Positions 1-9,409 of a stretch of DNA of 64,000 nt are shown here, in pieces (positions within the stretch are counted from its first letter, which is position 1; every line of letters begins with the position of its first letter). The DNA lies in NCBI GenBank assembly GCA_900540905.1, contig UQHR01000003.1:49714-113713 (forward strand). The letters run 5' to 3'. Both the position numbers and the translations under genes were made by a program. The notes under the pieces were generated by a model, which made no database searches, was not told the DNA's origin, and was given only the letters and a program-made list of their open reading frames with translations. Source of the DNA: an uncultured Collinsella sp. Its GTDB lineage: Bacteria; Actinomycetota; Coriobacteriia; Coriobacteriales; Coriobacteriaceae.

Positions 1-680
1 ACCCTGGTGTACCCGAGCCCACCCTGGGAACGCTTCGCGACGACCATGATTGCAGTGGCCGTCTCCATGGGCGACCGCGCGCCATCATGCACGCGCTTGA
101 GCACGGCAGCCGCACGTGTAGCCCCCTGACGAGATCGATTTTCATCGCAATAAGCGATCAGGTCGGCAACGGTGTACCTCTGCCCCATCTCGATATAATC
201 GTCTGTCGCCAGATGATTCAAATGGTATCGGGCGCAGATTTCATACCCATATTCCAGCTGCTCGGGCTCGCTCATCCGCGAACCCGCCTGTACGAAGCAC
301 ATGGCCTCATCAACCACCAGAAGGCCTTCTGCTACCTCGATAAGATGGTCCGAAGGAATGGGCGCCCCAAACACATGGCGTCGGAGACCCGCCGGCCGAG
401 AGCGCTCGAAATCGAAGCTAACCAGCGTGTCAATACGGTCGAGCTCCTCATGTGGGATGCCAAGTGAGGCCAGATAGTCGGTAACAATCTCGACCGCCGC
501 AGATATTCTCAGCCCCTTGGCATCTAGTCCCAATTTGGGCAAGCCCGCAGTCGGCTCCGCCTCGTCGGCAATCGAGTCCTCATCGTATAGGCTGCTTGCT
601 CGCGAGAGCGGCTCGGACAGGCGCGCCACGTTGTGGTACAGCCAGGCAGTCTTATGGGACAGGACAATCGGCAGGTCCAT
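1..680 (-). CDS. AbiEi/DUF559-like protein, 3' end outside window
   Basis: An open frame reads leftward from an ATG at 680 and runs off the window edge, giving at least 226 residues that begin MDLPIVLSHKTAWLYHNVAR. The visible part ends shortly after GARSPMET. A similar SPMET motif precedes the endonuclease-like (DUF559) C-terminal domain in actinobacterial proteins whose N-terminus resembles AbiEi antitoxins, so this is probably a member lacking its nuclease domain only because of the window edge. Codon use matches the neighbours. The downstream partner, if any, is not visible. The function is inferred from the motif only; it could also be a stand-alone hypothetical protein. Confidence 0.6.
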   Translation of the reverse strand, partial: MDLPIVLSHKTAWLYHNVARLSEPLSRASSLYDEDSIADEAEPTAGLPKLGLDAKGLRISAAVEIVTDYLASLGIPHEELDRIDTLVSFDFERSRPAGLRRHVFGAPIPSDHLIEVAEGLLVVDEAMCFVQAGSRMSEPEQLEYGYEICARYHLNHLATDDYIEMGQRYTVADLIAYCDENRSRQGATRAAAVLKRVHDGARSPMETATAIMVVAKRSQGGLGYTR

Positions 681-780
681 GAGCCCTCCAATGGGTCGGA
701 TAACCAACCTTATTCCCCTGCTCGCGGATTCGCACACCTTCGCATGCAAGTTAGTGATTCCACCCGATCGGATGACAGAA

Positions 781-845
781 AAACCGTCCCAACATTCGAT
801 GCTTTTCCCGATATTGGCAAAAAACGTCGAATGTTGGGACGGTTT
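781..845. repeat. Perfect 19-bp inverted repeat
   Basis: Arms at 781-799 and 827-845 (AAACCGTCCCAACATTCGA and its complement) enclose a 27-nt loop. The hairpin lies about 50 bp beyond the stop of the ABC transporter gene at 896 and upstream of the gene starting at 680, so it may end transcription of the transporter operon. It has no long U tract on either strand. No gene is visible in 681-895. Confidence 0.85.
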
Positions 846-895
846 GAGGCGGGGTGAGGGACGCGGAGGGCCAGGTTCAACTGCGCCCCGGCGGG

Positions 896-2794
896 TTAAT
901 CCAACTCTTTCAAGCCATGTGCTAACTGCCAGTACTCGCCGTGCTGGGCGAGCAGTTCCTCGTGGGTACCGCGCTCGATGATGCGGCCGTGCTCTAGGAC
1001 CATGATGGCATCGGCATCGCGGACGGTGGACAGGCGGTGCGCGATCATAAACGTGGTGCGGCCGCGCATGATGCGGTCCATGCCACGTTCGATGAGCTTT
1101 TCGGTACGTGTGTCGATGCTCGAAGTTGCCTCGTCCAAGATGAGCACCGGCGGGTCGGCCACGGCCACGCGCGCAATGGCGAGCAGCTGGCGCTGGCCCT
1201 GCGACAGGTTGGCACCATCGGCCGTGACCGGCGTGTCGTAGCCTCTAGGCAGGCGGCGGATAAACGAGTCGGCGCAGGCGGCCTCGGCAGCGGCGCGCAC
1301 CTCCTCGTCGGTCGCGTCGAGCTTGCCAAAGCGGATGTTCTGCGCAATGGTGCCGCTAAACAGGTGCGTATCCTGCAGCACAATGCCCAGCGAGCCGCGC
1401 AGACTAGCCTTGGCGATATGCTTGACGTCGATGCCGTCGTACGTGATCTCACCGCCATCGACCTCGTAGAAGCGGTTGATGAGGTTGGTAATGGTCGTCT
1501 TTCCGGCACCCGTGGAGCCAACAAACGCGATCTTCTGCCCCGGCTTGGCAAACAGGTTGAGGTCCGCGAGCACACGGGTGCCGGGCACGTAGGAAAAGTC
1601 CACGGCATGGAAGCGCACGTCGCCGGCAAGTGGCACCAGGCCCGTGACAAGCTCGGTACCGTCGGCGCTCACCGCGCGGCCCGACTCGTCAACGGCGGCA
1701 ACATCATGCAGGTGCCCGTATGCGCCCACGCCCTGACCTTCGGGAATCTTCCACGCCCACGCGGCGTCGCCCGTCTGTACCAGCTCAACGCAGCCCTCAT
1801 CCACCTCGGGCTGCAGGTCCATGGCGGCAAAAAGGCGCTCGGCACCGGCCAGCGCATTAAGCAAAAAGTTGCCGAGCTGGGTGAACTGGTTGATGGGCAT
1901 GGCCGCCTGGCGCACAAAGACCAGATAGCTCGCGAGCGCGCCCACATCGGCTAGGCCGTTAATGCAGAGCATGCCACCCGCGACGGCAACGATGGCGTAG
2001 TTTGCGTAGCCGATTGCGACGGTCATGGGCACCATGGAGTTGGCGTAGGCCTGCGCAGCGCCACTGGTACGGCGCAGCTCTTGGTTGCGCGCATCGAAAC
2101 CGGCAACATTGGCCTGCTCATGGTTAAAAACCTTGATGACCTTTTGGCCCGAGACCATCTCCTCGACGTATCCGTCCAGATCGCCGAGTGATGCCTGCTG
2201 GGCAGCAAAGAAGCGCTTGGAGCGCATGCCCGAGTAGCGCGCGTACAGCACGATGGCCGCGTCGCACACAAGCGTGATGATCGTAAGCCGCCAGTTAAGG
2301 ATGACGAGCATGGCCGTCGTGCCGATCACCTGGATTGTCGCCTGAATCACGTTGGCAAAGCTGTTGTTGAGCGCCTCGGAGACCGTGTCGACATCGTTGG
2401 TGAAAAAGCTCATGATGTCGCCCGAGCGCGTGCTGTCGAAATAGCTGAGCGGCAACGTCTGAATGTGCGCGAACAGGTCGCGGCGAATGTCGGACACCAC
2501 GCGCTGGGCTGCGCGCACCATGATTTGCGAATAGCCCAGGGCCGACAGCACGCCCGCGGCGTAGATGGCGGCCGTAAAGAGAACCTGCTTGGTGAGCAGC
2601 TCCTCCCCGCCCGTAGTCAGGCCGTTGACGATGGGGCGCACCATGTATGTGCCGGCAAGACTCGCGATGGCGGCGATAGAGGCGAGCACGCCCACCGCGA
2701 GCAGCGAGAACTTGGCGTGGCCCATGTAGCTGAGCAGGCGGCGGAGCGTCTGTCCCAGATTGGCTGGACGGGCCTGAGCGGATGTCTTAGGCAT
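896..2794 (-). CDS. ABC exporter subunit with intact catalytic ATPase (permease-ATPase fusion)
   Basis: A 632-residue type IV ABC exporter half-transporter. Six membrane helices occupy roughly residues 25-310, followed by a nucleotide-binding domain with Walker A GSTGAGKTT, signature LSQGQ and Walker B LILDEATSSID, which has the catalytic glutamate. About 60 extra residues (Trp- and Gly-rich) separate the helices from the ATPase. The ATG at 2794 is chosen because AGGTGAG lies just upstream; the frame is open further but overlaps the previous gene. The start overlaps the stop of the upstream exporter gene by 8 bp, so the two are translationally coupled and probably form a heterodimer. The substrate (lipid, peptide or drug) cannot be told. 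Confidence 0.93.
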   Translation of the reverse strand: MPKTSAQARPANLGQTLRRLLSYMGHAKFSLLAVGVLASIAAIASLAGTYMVRPIVNGLTTGGEELLTKQVLFTAAIYAAGVLSALGYSQIMVRAAQRVVSDIRRDLFAHIQTLPLSYFDSTRSGDIMSFFTNDVDTVSEALNNSFANVIQATIQVIGTTAMLVILNWRLTIITLVCDAAIVLYARYSGMRSKRFFAAQQASLGDLDGYVEEMVSGQKVIKVFNHEQANVAGFDARNQELRRTSGAAQAYANSMVPMTVAIGYANYAIVAVAGGMLCINGLADVGALASYLVFVRQAAMPINQFTQLGNFLLNALAGAERLFAAMDLQPEVDEGCVELVQTGDAAWAWKIPEGQGVGAYGHLHDVAAVDESGRAVSADGTELVTGLVPLAGDVRFHAVDFSYVPGTRVLADLNLFAKPGQKIAFVGSTGAGKTTITNLINRFYEVDGGEITYDGIDVKHIAKASLRGSLGIVLQDTHLFSGTIAQNIRFGKLDATDEEVRAAAEAACADSFIRRLPRGYDTPVTADGANLSQGQRQLLAIARVAVADPPVLILDEATSSIDTRTEKLIERGMDRIMRGRTTFMIAHRLSTVRDADAIMVLEHGRIIERGTHEELLAQHGEYWQLAHGLKELD

Positions 2795-4610
2795 GGCGCT
2801 CACCTTCTTCCATGGCTCGAATTGATCCGCTGGGGACGGAGGAAAACGGACCATCCGCACCGTCGTCACCGTCGTCCGCATCCCCCGCGAACTCCATCTG
2901 CGAGGCGTAAATCTCCTGGTAGATGTTGTCGTCCGCCAGCAGCTCCTCGTGCGTGCCCACGCCGTGGATGCGCCCGTCGTCCAGGACCACAATGCGATCG
3001 GCATCCATGACACTCGCGATACGCTGGGCAATGATAATCACGGTCGTATCGGGAATCTGAGCGATATGCTCGCGGATCTTGGCGTCGGTCGCCATATCGA
3101 CCGCGCTCGTCGAGTCATCAAAAATGAGCACACGCGGATGCTTGAGCAGCGTGCGCGCGATGCACAGGCGCTGCTTCTGCCCGCCCGAGACGCCGGCGCC
3201 ACCCTGGCCCAGCTCGCCATCGAGCCCGCCGATGCGGTCCAGGAACTCGTCCACACACGCCGCACGGCAGGCACGCAGCAGCTCCTCGTCGGTGGCATCG
3301 GGCGCGCCCCACTGCAGGTTCTCGCGCACGGTGCCCGTAAACAGCACGTTCTTTTGCAACACGATGCCCACGGCATCGCGCAGGGCAACAAGGTCGTAGT
3401 CGCGTACGTCTCGTCCGCCCACCAGCACGGCGCCCTCGGTGGCGTCGTACAGGCGCGCGATGGGCTGCACGAGCGAGCTCTTGCCCGAGCCCGTGCCGCC
3501 GAGCACACCCACCGTGGAGCCGGGCTCGATGCGAAGGTCGATATGCTCGAGCACGTCCTCGGCAGCATCCGCGCGGTACTTAAACGACACGTCGCGAAAC
3601 TCGACACTCCCGTCGGCCACCTCGCATACAGCTGCATCGGCAGCGGGCGCTTGGATAAGCGACCGCTCGTCAATCACCCGCGAGATGCGCTCCACACTGG
3701 CAAGTGCGCGCGTGAGCAGCAAAAACACGTTGGATATCATCATGAGCGAGTTCATGATCAGCAGCACGTAGCTCATAAAGCCCGTGAGCGAGCCCACGCC
3801 CAGCTCGCCGGCAAGGATCATGCGGCCGCCGATCCACAGAATGGAAAGCGCGGCAACGTACATTGACAGTTGAAACACCGGCAGGTTGAGCACGGCGTTG
3901 CCAAAGGTCTTTGTGGCGGTGTGCGCAAGCTCAGCATTGACGGTGTCGAACTTGGCCTGCTCGTGCTCGGCGCGCACGTAGGCTTTGACGGCACGCACGG
4001 CGGTGAGGTCTTCCTGCACCACGCCGTTGAGGTGGTCCATCGAAGTTTGGAGCTGGCGGTAGAGCGGACTCACTCGCCAGGTGATAACGCCGAGCACGAT
4101 CGCCAGCACGGGCAGGATGATCGCAAAGACCGTGGCGAGCGGGCGCGACAGCATTAGCGCATAGATAAGGCCGACGATAAGGGTCACAGGGCCGCGCACC
4201 ATGGGGCGAAAGCCGTTGCCGATGGCGTTTTGGATGACGGTGATGTCGGTGGTCATGCGGGTGACAAGCGAGCTGGCGTCGTAGTTGTCCAGGTTGCCAA
4301 AGGCGAGCGTCTGGATCTTGCGATACTCGGTCTCGCGCAGATTGGCGCCCAGACCCGAGGCAACGCGGGCGGATGTGCGGGCATAGCCCAGGCCCAATAC
4401 CAGCGAAAACGCCGCACACACCAGCATGCACGCGCCTTGTAGCAGCATGTAGTTGACGTCGCCCGTGGGCACGCCCACGTCGATGATGTTGGCCATGATG
4501 ACCGGGATAAACAGCTCGAGCGCGGTCTCGACCGAGACGAAAATCACGCCGAGAATGGCATCGCGGCGGTATGCCCCCAAGTGGGAAAACAAGATTTTGA
4601 GATTGCGCAC
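2787..4610 (-). CDS. ABC exporter subunit with degenerate catalytic site
   Basis: A 607-residue permease-ATPase fusion beginning MRNLKILFSHLGAYRRDAIL. It has six membrane helices, then Walker A GGTGSGKSS, signature VSGGQKQR and Walker B LIFDDSTSAVD. The residue after the Walker B aspartate is Asp, not the usual catalytic Glu, as in the degenerate-site subunit of TM287/288-type heterodimers. The partner gene directly downstream keeps the Glu, so the pair fits an asymmetric heterodimeric exporter. The last 20 or so codons include a copy of the dispersed 31-bp element (2823-2853), which gives the tail GPFSSVPSGS; the ancestral C-terminus was probably shorter or different. Confidence 0.93.
   Translation of the reverse strand: MRNLKILFSHLGAYRRDAILGVIFVSVETALELFIPVIMANIIDVGVPTGDVNYMLLQGACMLVCAAFSLVLGLGYARTSARVASGLGANLRETEYRKIQTLAFGNLDNYDASSLVTRMTTDITVIQNAIGNGFRPMVRGPVTLIVGLIYALMLSRPLATVFAIILPVLAIVLGVITWRVSPLYRQLQTSMDHLNGVVQEDLTAVRAVKAYVRAEHEQAKFDTVNAELAHTATKTFGNAVLNLPVFQLSMYVAALSILWIGGRMILAGELGVGSLTGFMSYVLLIMNSLMMISNVFLLLTRALASVERISRVIDERSLIQAPAADAAVCEVADGSVEFRDVSFKYRADAAEDVLEHIDLRIEPGSTVGVLGGTGSGKSSLVQPIARLYDATEGAVLVGGRDVRDYDLVALRDAVGIVLQKNVLFTGTVRENLQWGAPDATDEELLRACRAACVDEFLDRIGGLDGELGQGGAGVSGGQKQRLCIARTLLKHPRVLIFDDSTSAVDMATDAKIREHIAQIPDTTVIIIAQRIASVMDADRIVVLDDGRIHGVGTHEELLADDNIYQEIYASQMEFAGDADDGDDGADGPFSSVPSGSIRAMEEGERHA
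2823..2853 (-). repeat. Dispersed 31-bp element, copy 1, inside coding sequence
   Basis: This copy has the core GGGGACGGAGGAAAA, the complement of TTTTCCTCCGTCCCC, with GATCCG at one end and a decayed CGGACCATC at the other. It lies within the final codons of the upstream ABC exporter gene, where it is translated in frame as PFSSVPSGS. Four other copies are at 9557, 36880, 36913 and 46293. Confidence 0.8.
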
Positions 4611-4797
4611 GCAGGTTCATCCCCCATCAAACGTTGTTCGCAAACGCACGTATTATTGCGCGCCGAGCGGGCGTGTCAAGTGTTCCGAAATCGATTTCTA
4701 CAAGGCCGGCGCAGGCGCTAAGTCCGCGCGGCGCGTGACCGTATTCAAATGGAAATGATTGAAGGCGCGATTTTTCGCCCCACCGGCAACATAGACC

Positions 4798-4828
4798 TTG
4801 ACTCTACAATCGTTGTAGGGTTTTCACT
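4798..4828 (+). promoter_or_regulatory. MerR-type promoter of the MATE/merR operon
   Basis: A -35 box TTGACT (4798-4803) and a -10 box TTCACT (4823-4828) are separated by 19 bp, the elongated spacing typical of MerR-activated promoters. The spacer holds the dyad CTACAA-TCG-TTGTAG (4804-4818), the expected position for a MerR dimer. The MATE gene starts 42 bp downstream and a MerR regulator is the next gene, so self-contained control of the pump is likely. Confidence 0.7.
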
Positions 4829-4869
4829 ACACTGGTACGTAAACAAACCAAGCCAGAAAGTGCCCGCCC

Positions 4870-6216
4870 ATGGAACACGACCTCACACGCGGCAATGTCC
4901 TCAAGACCATCGCGGTCTTCGCCCTGCCCTATATGCTCTCGTACTTTTTGCAGATGCTCTACGGCATGGCTGACCTGTACTTTATCGGACAGTTTAGCGG
5001 CGCCGCCGGCATCACCGCCGTGGGCAACGGCGCGCAGACGCTCTATATCATTACCGTGACGCTCGTGGGCCTGGCCATGGGAACGACCGTCATCGTCGGC
5101 CACGCCGTGGGTTCGCGCCGCTTCGATCGCGCCGAGGCCGCCATCGGCAACACCATCACGCTCTTTATGGGTGTCTCGGTAGTACTGGCCGCGTTCTTGC
5201 TCGCGCTGTGCCCGCAGATCGTGGCACTCATCGGCACGCCGGCCGAAGCCGTCGAGGGCACTGCCGCCTACCTGCGCATCTGCTTTATCGGCATTCCGTG
5301 CATCGCTGCGTACAACATCCTTTCGGCCATCTTTCGCGGCCTGGGCGATTCGCGCTCACCCATGTACGTGATCGGCGTGGCGTGCATCATCAACATCGCG
5401 CTCGACTTTCTGTTTATTGGCCATATGGGGCTCGGCCCCGTGGGCGCGGCGCTCGGCACGGTGATCGCACAGACGGCAAGCGTTGCCCTCGCACTCGTGT
5501 GGCTCAAGAGTCGCCGCACGCATATCCACCTCAAACGCAGCGACCTGCGCCCCCAGCCCGAGGTGCTCGGCAGCATCCTTAAAATCGGCGTACCCGTGGC
5601 CGTGCAGGACGGCTGCATTCAGATAGCGTTTATGTTCATCACCGTTATTGCCAACCACCGCGGCCTGGTCGACGCCGCCGCCGTGGGCCTGGTCGAGAAA
5701 ATGATAAGCTTTTTGTTCATCGTGCCGAGTTCCATGGGCGCCACCGTCAGCGCGCTCACAGCGCAAAACGCCGGCGCGGGCAAGGGCGACCGCGCACGTC
5801 AGGTGCTCAAAGACGCCATGACCATCTCGGTGGTGTACGGCTGTCTGATCACGGCGCTCATGTGGCTGGTGGCACCGGCGTTTCTCGGCTTTTTTGCCAA
5901 GGACGCCGCAGTGGTCGCAGCCGGCACCGGCTATATGCGCAGCTATATTTTCGATGCGATCTTCGCCGGCATTCACATTTGCTTTAGCGGCTTTTTCGCC
6001 GCGTACGGCAAGAGTTACATCGGCTTTGCGCATAACGTGCTGGCCGTGGCACTCATTCGCGTGCCGGGCGCGTGGCTGCTGTCGAACGCCTATTCCGACA
6101 CGCTGTTTCCCATGGGTATCGCCTCGCCGTGCGGGTCAATTCTATCTGCAGTCATTTGCGTGGTGGCGTTTACGGTGCTCAACCGCCGCGGCACTTTTGA
6201 CAAGCTCGTGGCGTAG
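4870..6216 (+). CDS. MATE family multidrug efflux transporter
   Basis: A 448-residue, 12-helix membrane protein starting MEHDLTRGNVLKTIAVFALP. The N-terminus, the early helix SYFLQMLYGMADLYFIGQFSG and the second-half region beginning ILKIGVPVAVQDG are typical of the NorM/DinF-type MATE superfamily, which exports cationic drugs using a Na+ or H+ gradient. The length is normal for the family. It is the first gene of a two-gene unit with the MerR regulator, 57 bp apart, behind a MerR-type promoter. The true substrate is unknown. Confidence 0.93.
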   Translation: MEHDLTRGNVLKTIAVFALPYMLSYFLQMLYGMADLYFIGQFSGAAGITAVGNGAQTLYIITVTLVGLAMGTTVIVGHAVGSRRFDRAEAAIGNTITLFMGVSVVLAAFLLALCPQIVALIGTPAEAVEGTAAYLRICFIGIPCIAAYNILSAIFRGLGDSRSPMYVIGVACIINIALDFLFIGHMGLGPVGAALGTVIAQTASVALALVWLKSRRTHIHLKRSDLRPQPEVLGSILKIGVPVAVQDGCIQIAFMFITVIANHRGLVDAAAVGLVEKMISFLFIVPSSMGATVSALTAQNAGAGKGDRARQVLKDAMTISVVYGCLITALMWLVAPAFLGFFAKDAAVVAAGTGYMRSYIFDAIFAGIHICFSGFFAAYGKSYIGFAHNVLAVALIRVPGAWLLSNAYSDTLFPMGIASPCGSILSAVICVVAFTVLNRRGTFDKLVA

Positions 6217-6273
6217 CGGGGCGACGCGATCCCTGGCGCCCCTCCCCTGCTTTTTTCCGAAAGGAGCGGTCCT

Positions 6274-7122
6274 GTGACCGACGCACACGCTGAACATACC
6301 GACGGCCTGCTCCGCATTGGCGAGGTGGCACGCCTGTTTAACCTGAGTGTGGGCACGCTGCGCCATTACGAGCAGATAGGGCTGCTGGAGCCGGCGCGCA
6401 TCGATCCGGTGAGTGGGTACCGCTACTACGGATCACGGCAGCTCTCCACCCTCAACACCATCAGTCACCTGCGTGTTCTCGACTTGCCGTTGGCACAAAT
6501 CCGTGAGTTTGTGACCACACGTGATGTGGACCTCATGCAGCGGCAACTGGCCCAGCAGCAGGAGCTCATCGAGCGCAAGCGCCGCGAGCTCGAACGCGTG
6601 TCGTGCAAGATCGATAGCCGACTTGCCCTGCTGCACGATGCGTTGAACACCGAGCTTGATGCTATTTGCGCAATCGATGCGCCCGAGCTTCGTTGCGCCG
6701 TATTGCGCGAACGCGTCAACCCTACCGATGCCTATGCGCTGGAGTGGCAGATTCGTCAGCTGCAGAAAGGCCAGCACGAGACGTTTGTTTTTCTGGGCAA
6801 CTTGGGCGTGGGCATCGCACCCGAGCGCCTTGCCGCCGGCGACTTTGATGGCTACGACGAGGTCTTTTTGCTGTTGGATGACACGGACGACTACCTGGGG
6901 GACCTCGAAGTTCGGCCCGCCGCACGCTGCCTGACCGTAAGCTTCCGCGGCACGCATGGGCAAGCGGCTTCACGTTACGAGCAGTTGCTCGGCTATATGC
7001 GTGAGCACGACCTGACACCCACCGGTCCCTCGCGCGAGATCGCCCTCATTGACGACATCATCAGCGACGATCCGGCGACCTACGTGACGCAGATCACGGT
7101 GCCTGTTACCGCATCCAAATAA
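6274..7122 (+). CDS. MerR family regulator, BltR/BmrR type
   Basis: A 282-residue protein starting at GTG, with AAAGGAG 8 nt upstream. Residues 10-80 form the MerR winged helix (LRIGEVARLFNLSVGTLRHY), followed by a coiled coil at about 90-125 and a C-terminal GyrI-like effector domain. This layout matches multidrug-sensing activators such as BmrR and BltR. It follows the MATE gene and very probably activates the promoter at 4798-4828 when a drug is bound. Transcription ends at the strong hairpin just after the stop. Confidence 0.9.
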   Translation: MTDAHAEHTDGLLRIGEVARLFNLSVGTLRHYEQIGLLEPARIDPVSGYRYYGSRQLSTLNTISHLRVLDLPLAQIREFVTTRDVDLMQRQLAQQQELIERKRRELERVSCKIDSRLALLHDALNTELDAICAIDAPELRCAVLRERVNPTDAYALEWQIRQLQKGQHETFVFLGNLGVGIAPERLAAGDFDGYDEVFLLLDDTDDYLGDLEVRPAARCLTVSFRGTHGQAASRYEQLLGYMREHDLTPTGPSREIALIDDIISDDPATYVTQITVPVTASK

Positions 7123-7123
7123 A

Positions 7124-7158
7124 AACCGCCCGGAAAGCGTTAAGCTCTCCGGGCGGTT
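7124..7158. terminator. Bidirectional intrinsic terminator
   Basis: An 11-bp stem (AACCGCCCGGA with its complement) starts right after the merR stop and ends 23 bp before the ligA stop. On the minus strand it is followed by TTTTTATTT, so it can end both convergent transcripts. Confidence 0.85.
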
Positions 7159-7180
7159 CTTCTATCTGGCTATCAATGCC

Positions 7181-9409
7181 TTAAGCCTGGGGCACCTCAC
7201 CGGTAGCGAGAATCTGCTCGAGCGCATCCTCGTCCAGCACGGGCACGCCCAGCTGCTCGGCCTTGGTGAGTTTGGAGCCCGCCTTGGGACCGGCGACCAG
7301 GTAGCTCGTCTTCTTCGATACACTGCCCGAAACCTTGGCGCCGAGCACCTTGAGCGCGGCGCCCGCCTCGTCGCGCGTGCGGTTGACGAGCGTACCGGTC
7401 AACACAAACGTCAGGCCCGCGAGTGGCTGCGCGTCGGCGAGCTCGCCTGCTACGCCGGCATCGGCTGCAGCCTGCGCATGGGCGGCGCCCAGGTCGACCT
7501 CGAGCGACAGGCCCGCCTGGCGCAGGCGCTCCAGCACGGCAAGGTTCTCGGGCACGGCCAGGAACTGCTTAACGCTCGCCGCAATCTTGGGACCGATGCC
7601 CTCGCACTCGGCGATGTCTTCTTCGCTCGCCAAGATGAGCTTGTCAATCGACAGGAATCGCTCGGCGATGACCTCGCCCACACTCTTGCCCACGTGGCGG
7701 ATGCCCAGGGCAAACAGCACGCGGCCGAGCGGCTGGCTCTTGGACTTGTTGAGCTCGGCGATGATTTTCCCGGCCGTCTTGAGGCCCACCGGAATGGGAT
7801 CGCCCTTCTTGACGCCCTTTTTGCTGTTGGAGCTGGCATAAGTGCGCCCCGTGTCCAGGCCGGCGATGTCGTCGACCGTGAGCTGATAGAAGTCCGCGAC
7901 GTCGTGAATCAGGCCGGCGGCGATCATCTTGTCGACGATCTCGTCGCCCAGGCCGTCGACGTCCATGCAGCCGCGGCTCACCCAATGGAGCAGGCGCTCC
8001 TTGAGCTGCGCGGGGCAGTCGATGGAAACGCAACGGTAGGCGACCTCGCCGTCCTCGTGGACCACGGGGCTGCCGCACACGGGGCAGACTTCGGGCATGT
8101 GCCAGTCGACCGAATCGGCCGGGCGCTTATCGAGCACCGGGCCCACGACCTCGGGAATTACGTCGCCTGCCTTGTGCACGATGATAGTGTCGCCCTCGCG
8201 CACGTTTTTGCGGCGGATCTCGTCGATGTTGTGCAGCGTGGCGCGCGCGATGGTGGAGCCGGCAACCGTCACCGGGTCGAACTCGGCGACCGGCGTGAGC
8301 ACGCCGGTGCGACCCACCTGGATGCGTATCTCGCGCAGGACGGTCTGCTTTTCCTCGGGCGGGAACTTAAAGGCGATGGCCCAGCGCGGCGCGCGGGCGG
8401 TAAAGCCCAAGTCGAGCTGCTGCTGGAAGCTGTCGACCTTTACGACCACACCGTCGATGTCGTAATCCAGGTCACCGCGGTGCTCGAGCGCCTGGGCACA
8501 GAACTCGTGGACCTCGGCCGGCGTGGCGCAGCGTGCCACGTTGGGGTTGACGCTAAAGCCGGCGCTACGCAGCCAGTCCAGAAACTCGCGCTGGCTGTGG
8601 ACGTGCAGCGGATCAGTATCGGCGATGGCGTAGATAAAGGTGGCCAGATCGCGGCGCGCCGTGATCTTGGGGTCCTTTTGGCGCAGGCTGCCGGCGGCGG
8701 CGTTGCGCGGGTTGGCGAAGGGGTCGCGGCCCTCGGCATCGGCCTCTTCATTCAGACGAACAAAGCTGCCCTTAGGCATATAGACCTCGCCGCGCACTTC
8801 GATAGTACGCTCGCGGTCGGCGCCCATATGAGCGAGCGCCGGCTCGGACAGGTGCATGGGCACATCCTTGATGGTACGCACGTTGAGCGACACGTCCTCG
8901 CCCGTGGTGCCGTCGCCGCGCGTGGCGGCGCGTACGAAGGTGCCGTTTTGGTAGGTAAGGGCCACGCCCAGGCCGTCGATCTTGAGCTCGCAGGTATAGG
9001 TGACGCTACCGGCACCGAGCGCATCCTCGGTACGCTGGAGCCACGCGTCGAGTTCGTCCAGGTCCATGGCATCGTCCATGGAATACATGCGTGCCATATG
9101 CGTTACCGGCGTAAACTGCTCGCTCACGTATCCGCCCACACGCTGGGTATAGCTGTCGGGCGTTACCAAATCGGGGTAGGTCGCCTCAATTTCCTGCAGC
9201 TCAACGAGCATTTTGTCAAAGGCGGCGTCCGTGATCTCGGGCGCGTCGAGCATGTAGTAGCGGTACGCGTGGTAATCGAGCTCGTGGCGCAGCTCGGCTG
9301 CACGCGCTGCCGCCTGGGCACGGGCGTCGGTCGGTGCGGCGGCATCCGCGCTCGCGGGCGTTTCGGTATCGATGTCCACACCGTCACCAAACAGGCTCGA
9401 TTGCTCCAT
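7181..9409 (-). CDS. ligA: NAD-dependent DNA ligase
   Basis: A 742-residue ligase that seals nicks using NAD+. The order is the NAD-binding Ia domain, the adenylation domain with the active lysine in CELKIDGLG, an OB fold, a four-cysteine zinc finger (CPVCGSPVV...RCVSIDCPAQL), helix-hairpin-helix repeats and a C-terminal BRCT domain. The protein is longer than the usual 670 residues because of an acidic, Ala-rich N-terminal stretch and a short Lys/Ser-rich insert (YASSNSKKGVKKGDP) after the zinc finger. The ATG at 9409 has AAGGAG 8 nt upstream; the frame is open for 15 more codons but without a site. It is a single gene between two terminators. Confidence 0.97.
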   Translation of the reverse strand: MEQSSLFGDGVDIDTETPASADAAAPTDARAQAAARAAELRHELDYHAYRYYMLDAPEITDAAFDKMLVELQEIEATYPDLVTPDSYTQRVGGYVSEQFTPVTHMARMYSMDDAMDLDELDAWLQRTEDALGAGSVTYTCELKIDGLGVALTYQNGTFVRAATRGDGTTGEDVSLNVRTIKDVPMHLSEPALAHMGADRERTIEVRGEVYMPKGSFVRLNEEADAEGRDPFANPRNAAAGSLRQKDPKITARRDLATFIYAIADTDPLHVHSQREFLDWLRSAGFSVNPNVARCATPAEVHEFCAQALEHRGDLDYDIDGVVVKVDSFQQQLDLGFTARAPRWAIAFKFPPEEKQTVLREIRIQVGRTGVLTPVAEFDPVTVAGSTIARATLHNIDEIRRKNVREGDTIIVHKAGDVIPEVVGPVLDKRPADSVDWHMPEVCPVCGSPVVHEDGEVAYRCVSIDCPAQLKERLLHWVSRGCMDVDGLGDEIVDKMIAAGLIHDVADFYQLTVDDIAGLDTGRTYASSNSKKGVKKGDPIPVGLKTAGKIIAELNKSKSQPLGRVLFALGIRHVGKSVGEVIAERFLSIDKLILASEEDIAECEGIGPKIAASVKQFLAVPENLAVLERLRQAGLSLEVDLGAAHAQAAADAGVAGELADAQPLAGLTFVLTGTLVNRTRDEAGAALKVLGAKVSGSVSKKTSYLVAGPKAGSKLTKAEQLGVPVLDEDALEQILATGEVPQA

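Noticed and set aside
2795..3031. Longer N-terminus for the ABC exporter gene ending at 896
   Set aside because: The frame is open to 3031, but that part overlaps the coding end of the upstream exporter gene and reads as low-complexity sequence. The ATG at 2794 has a good ribosome site.
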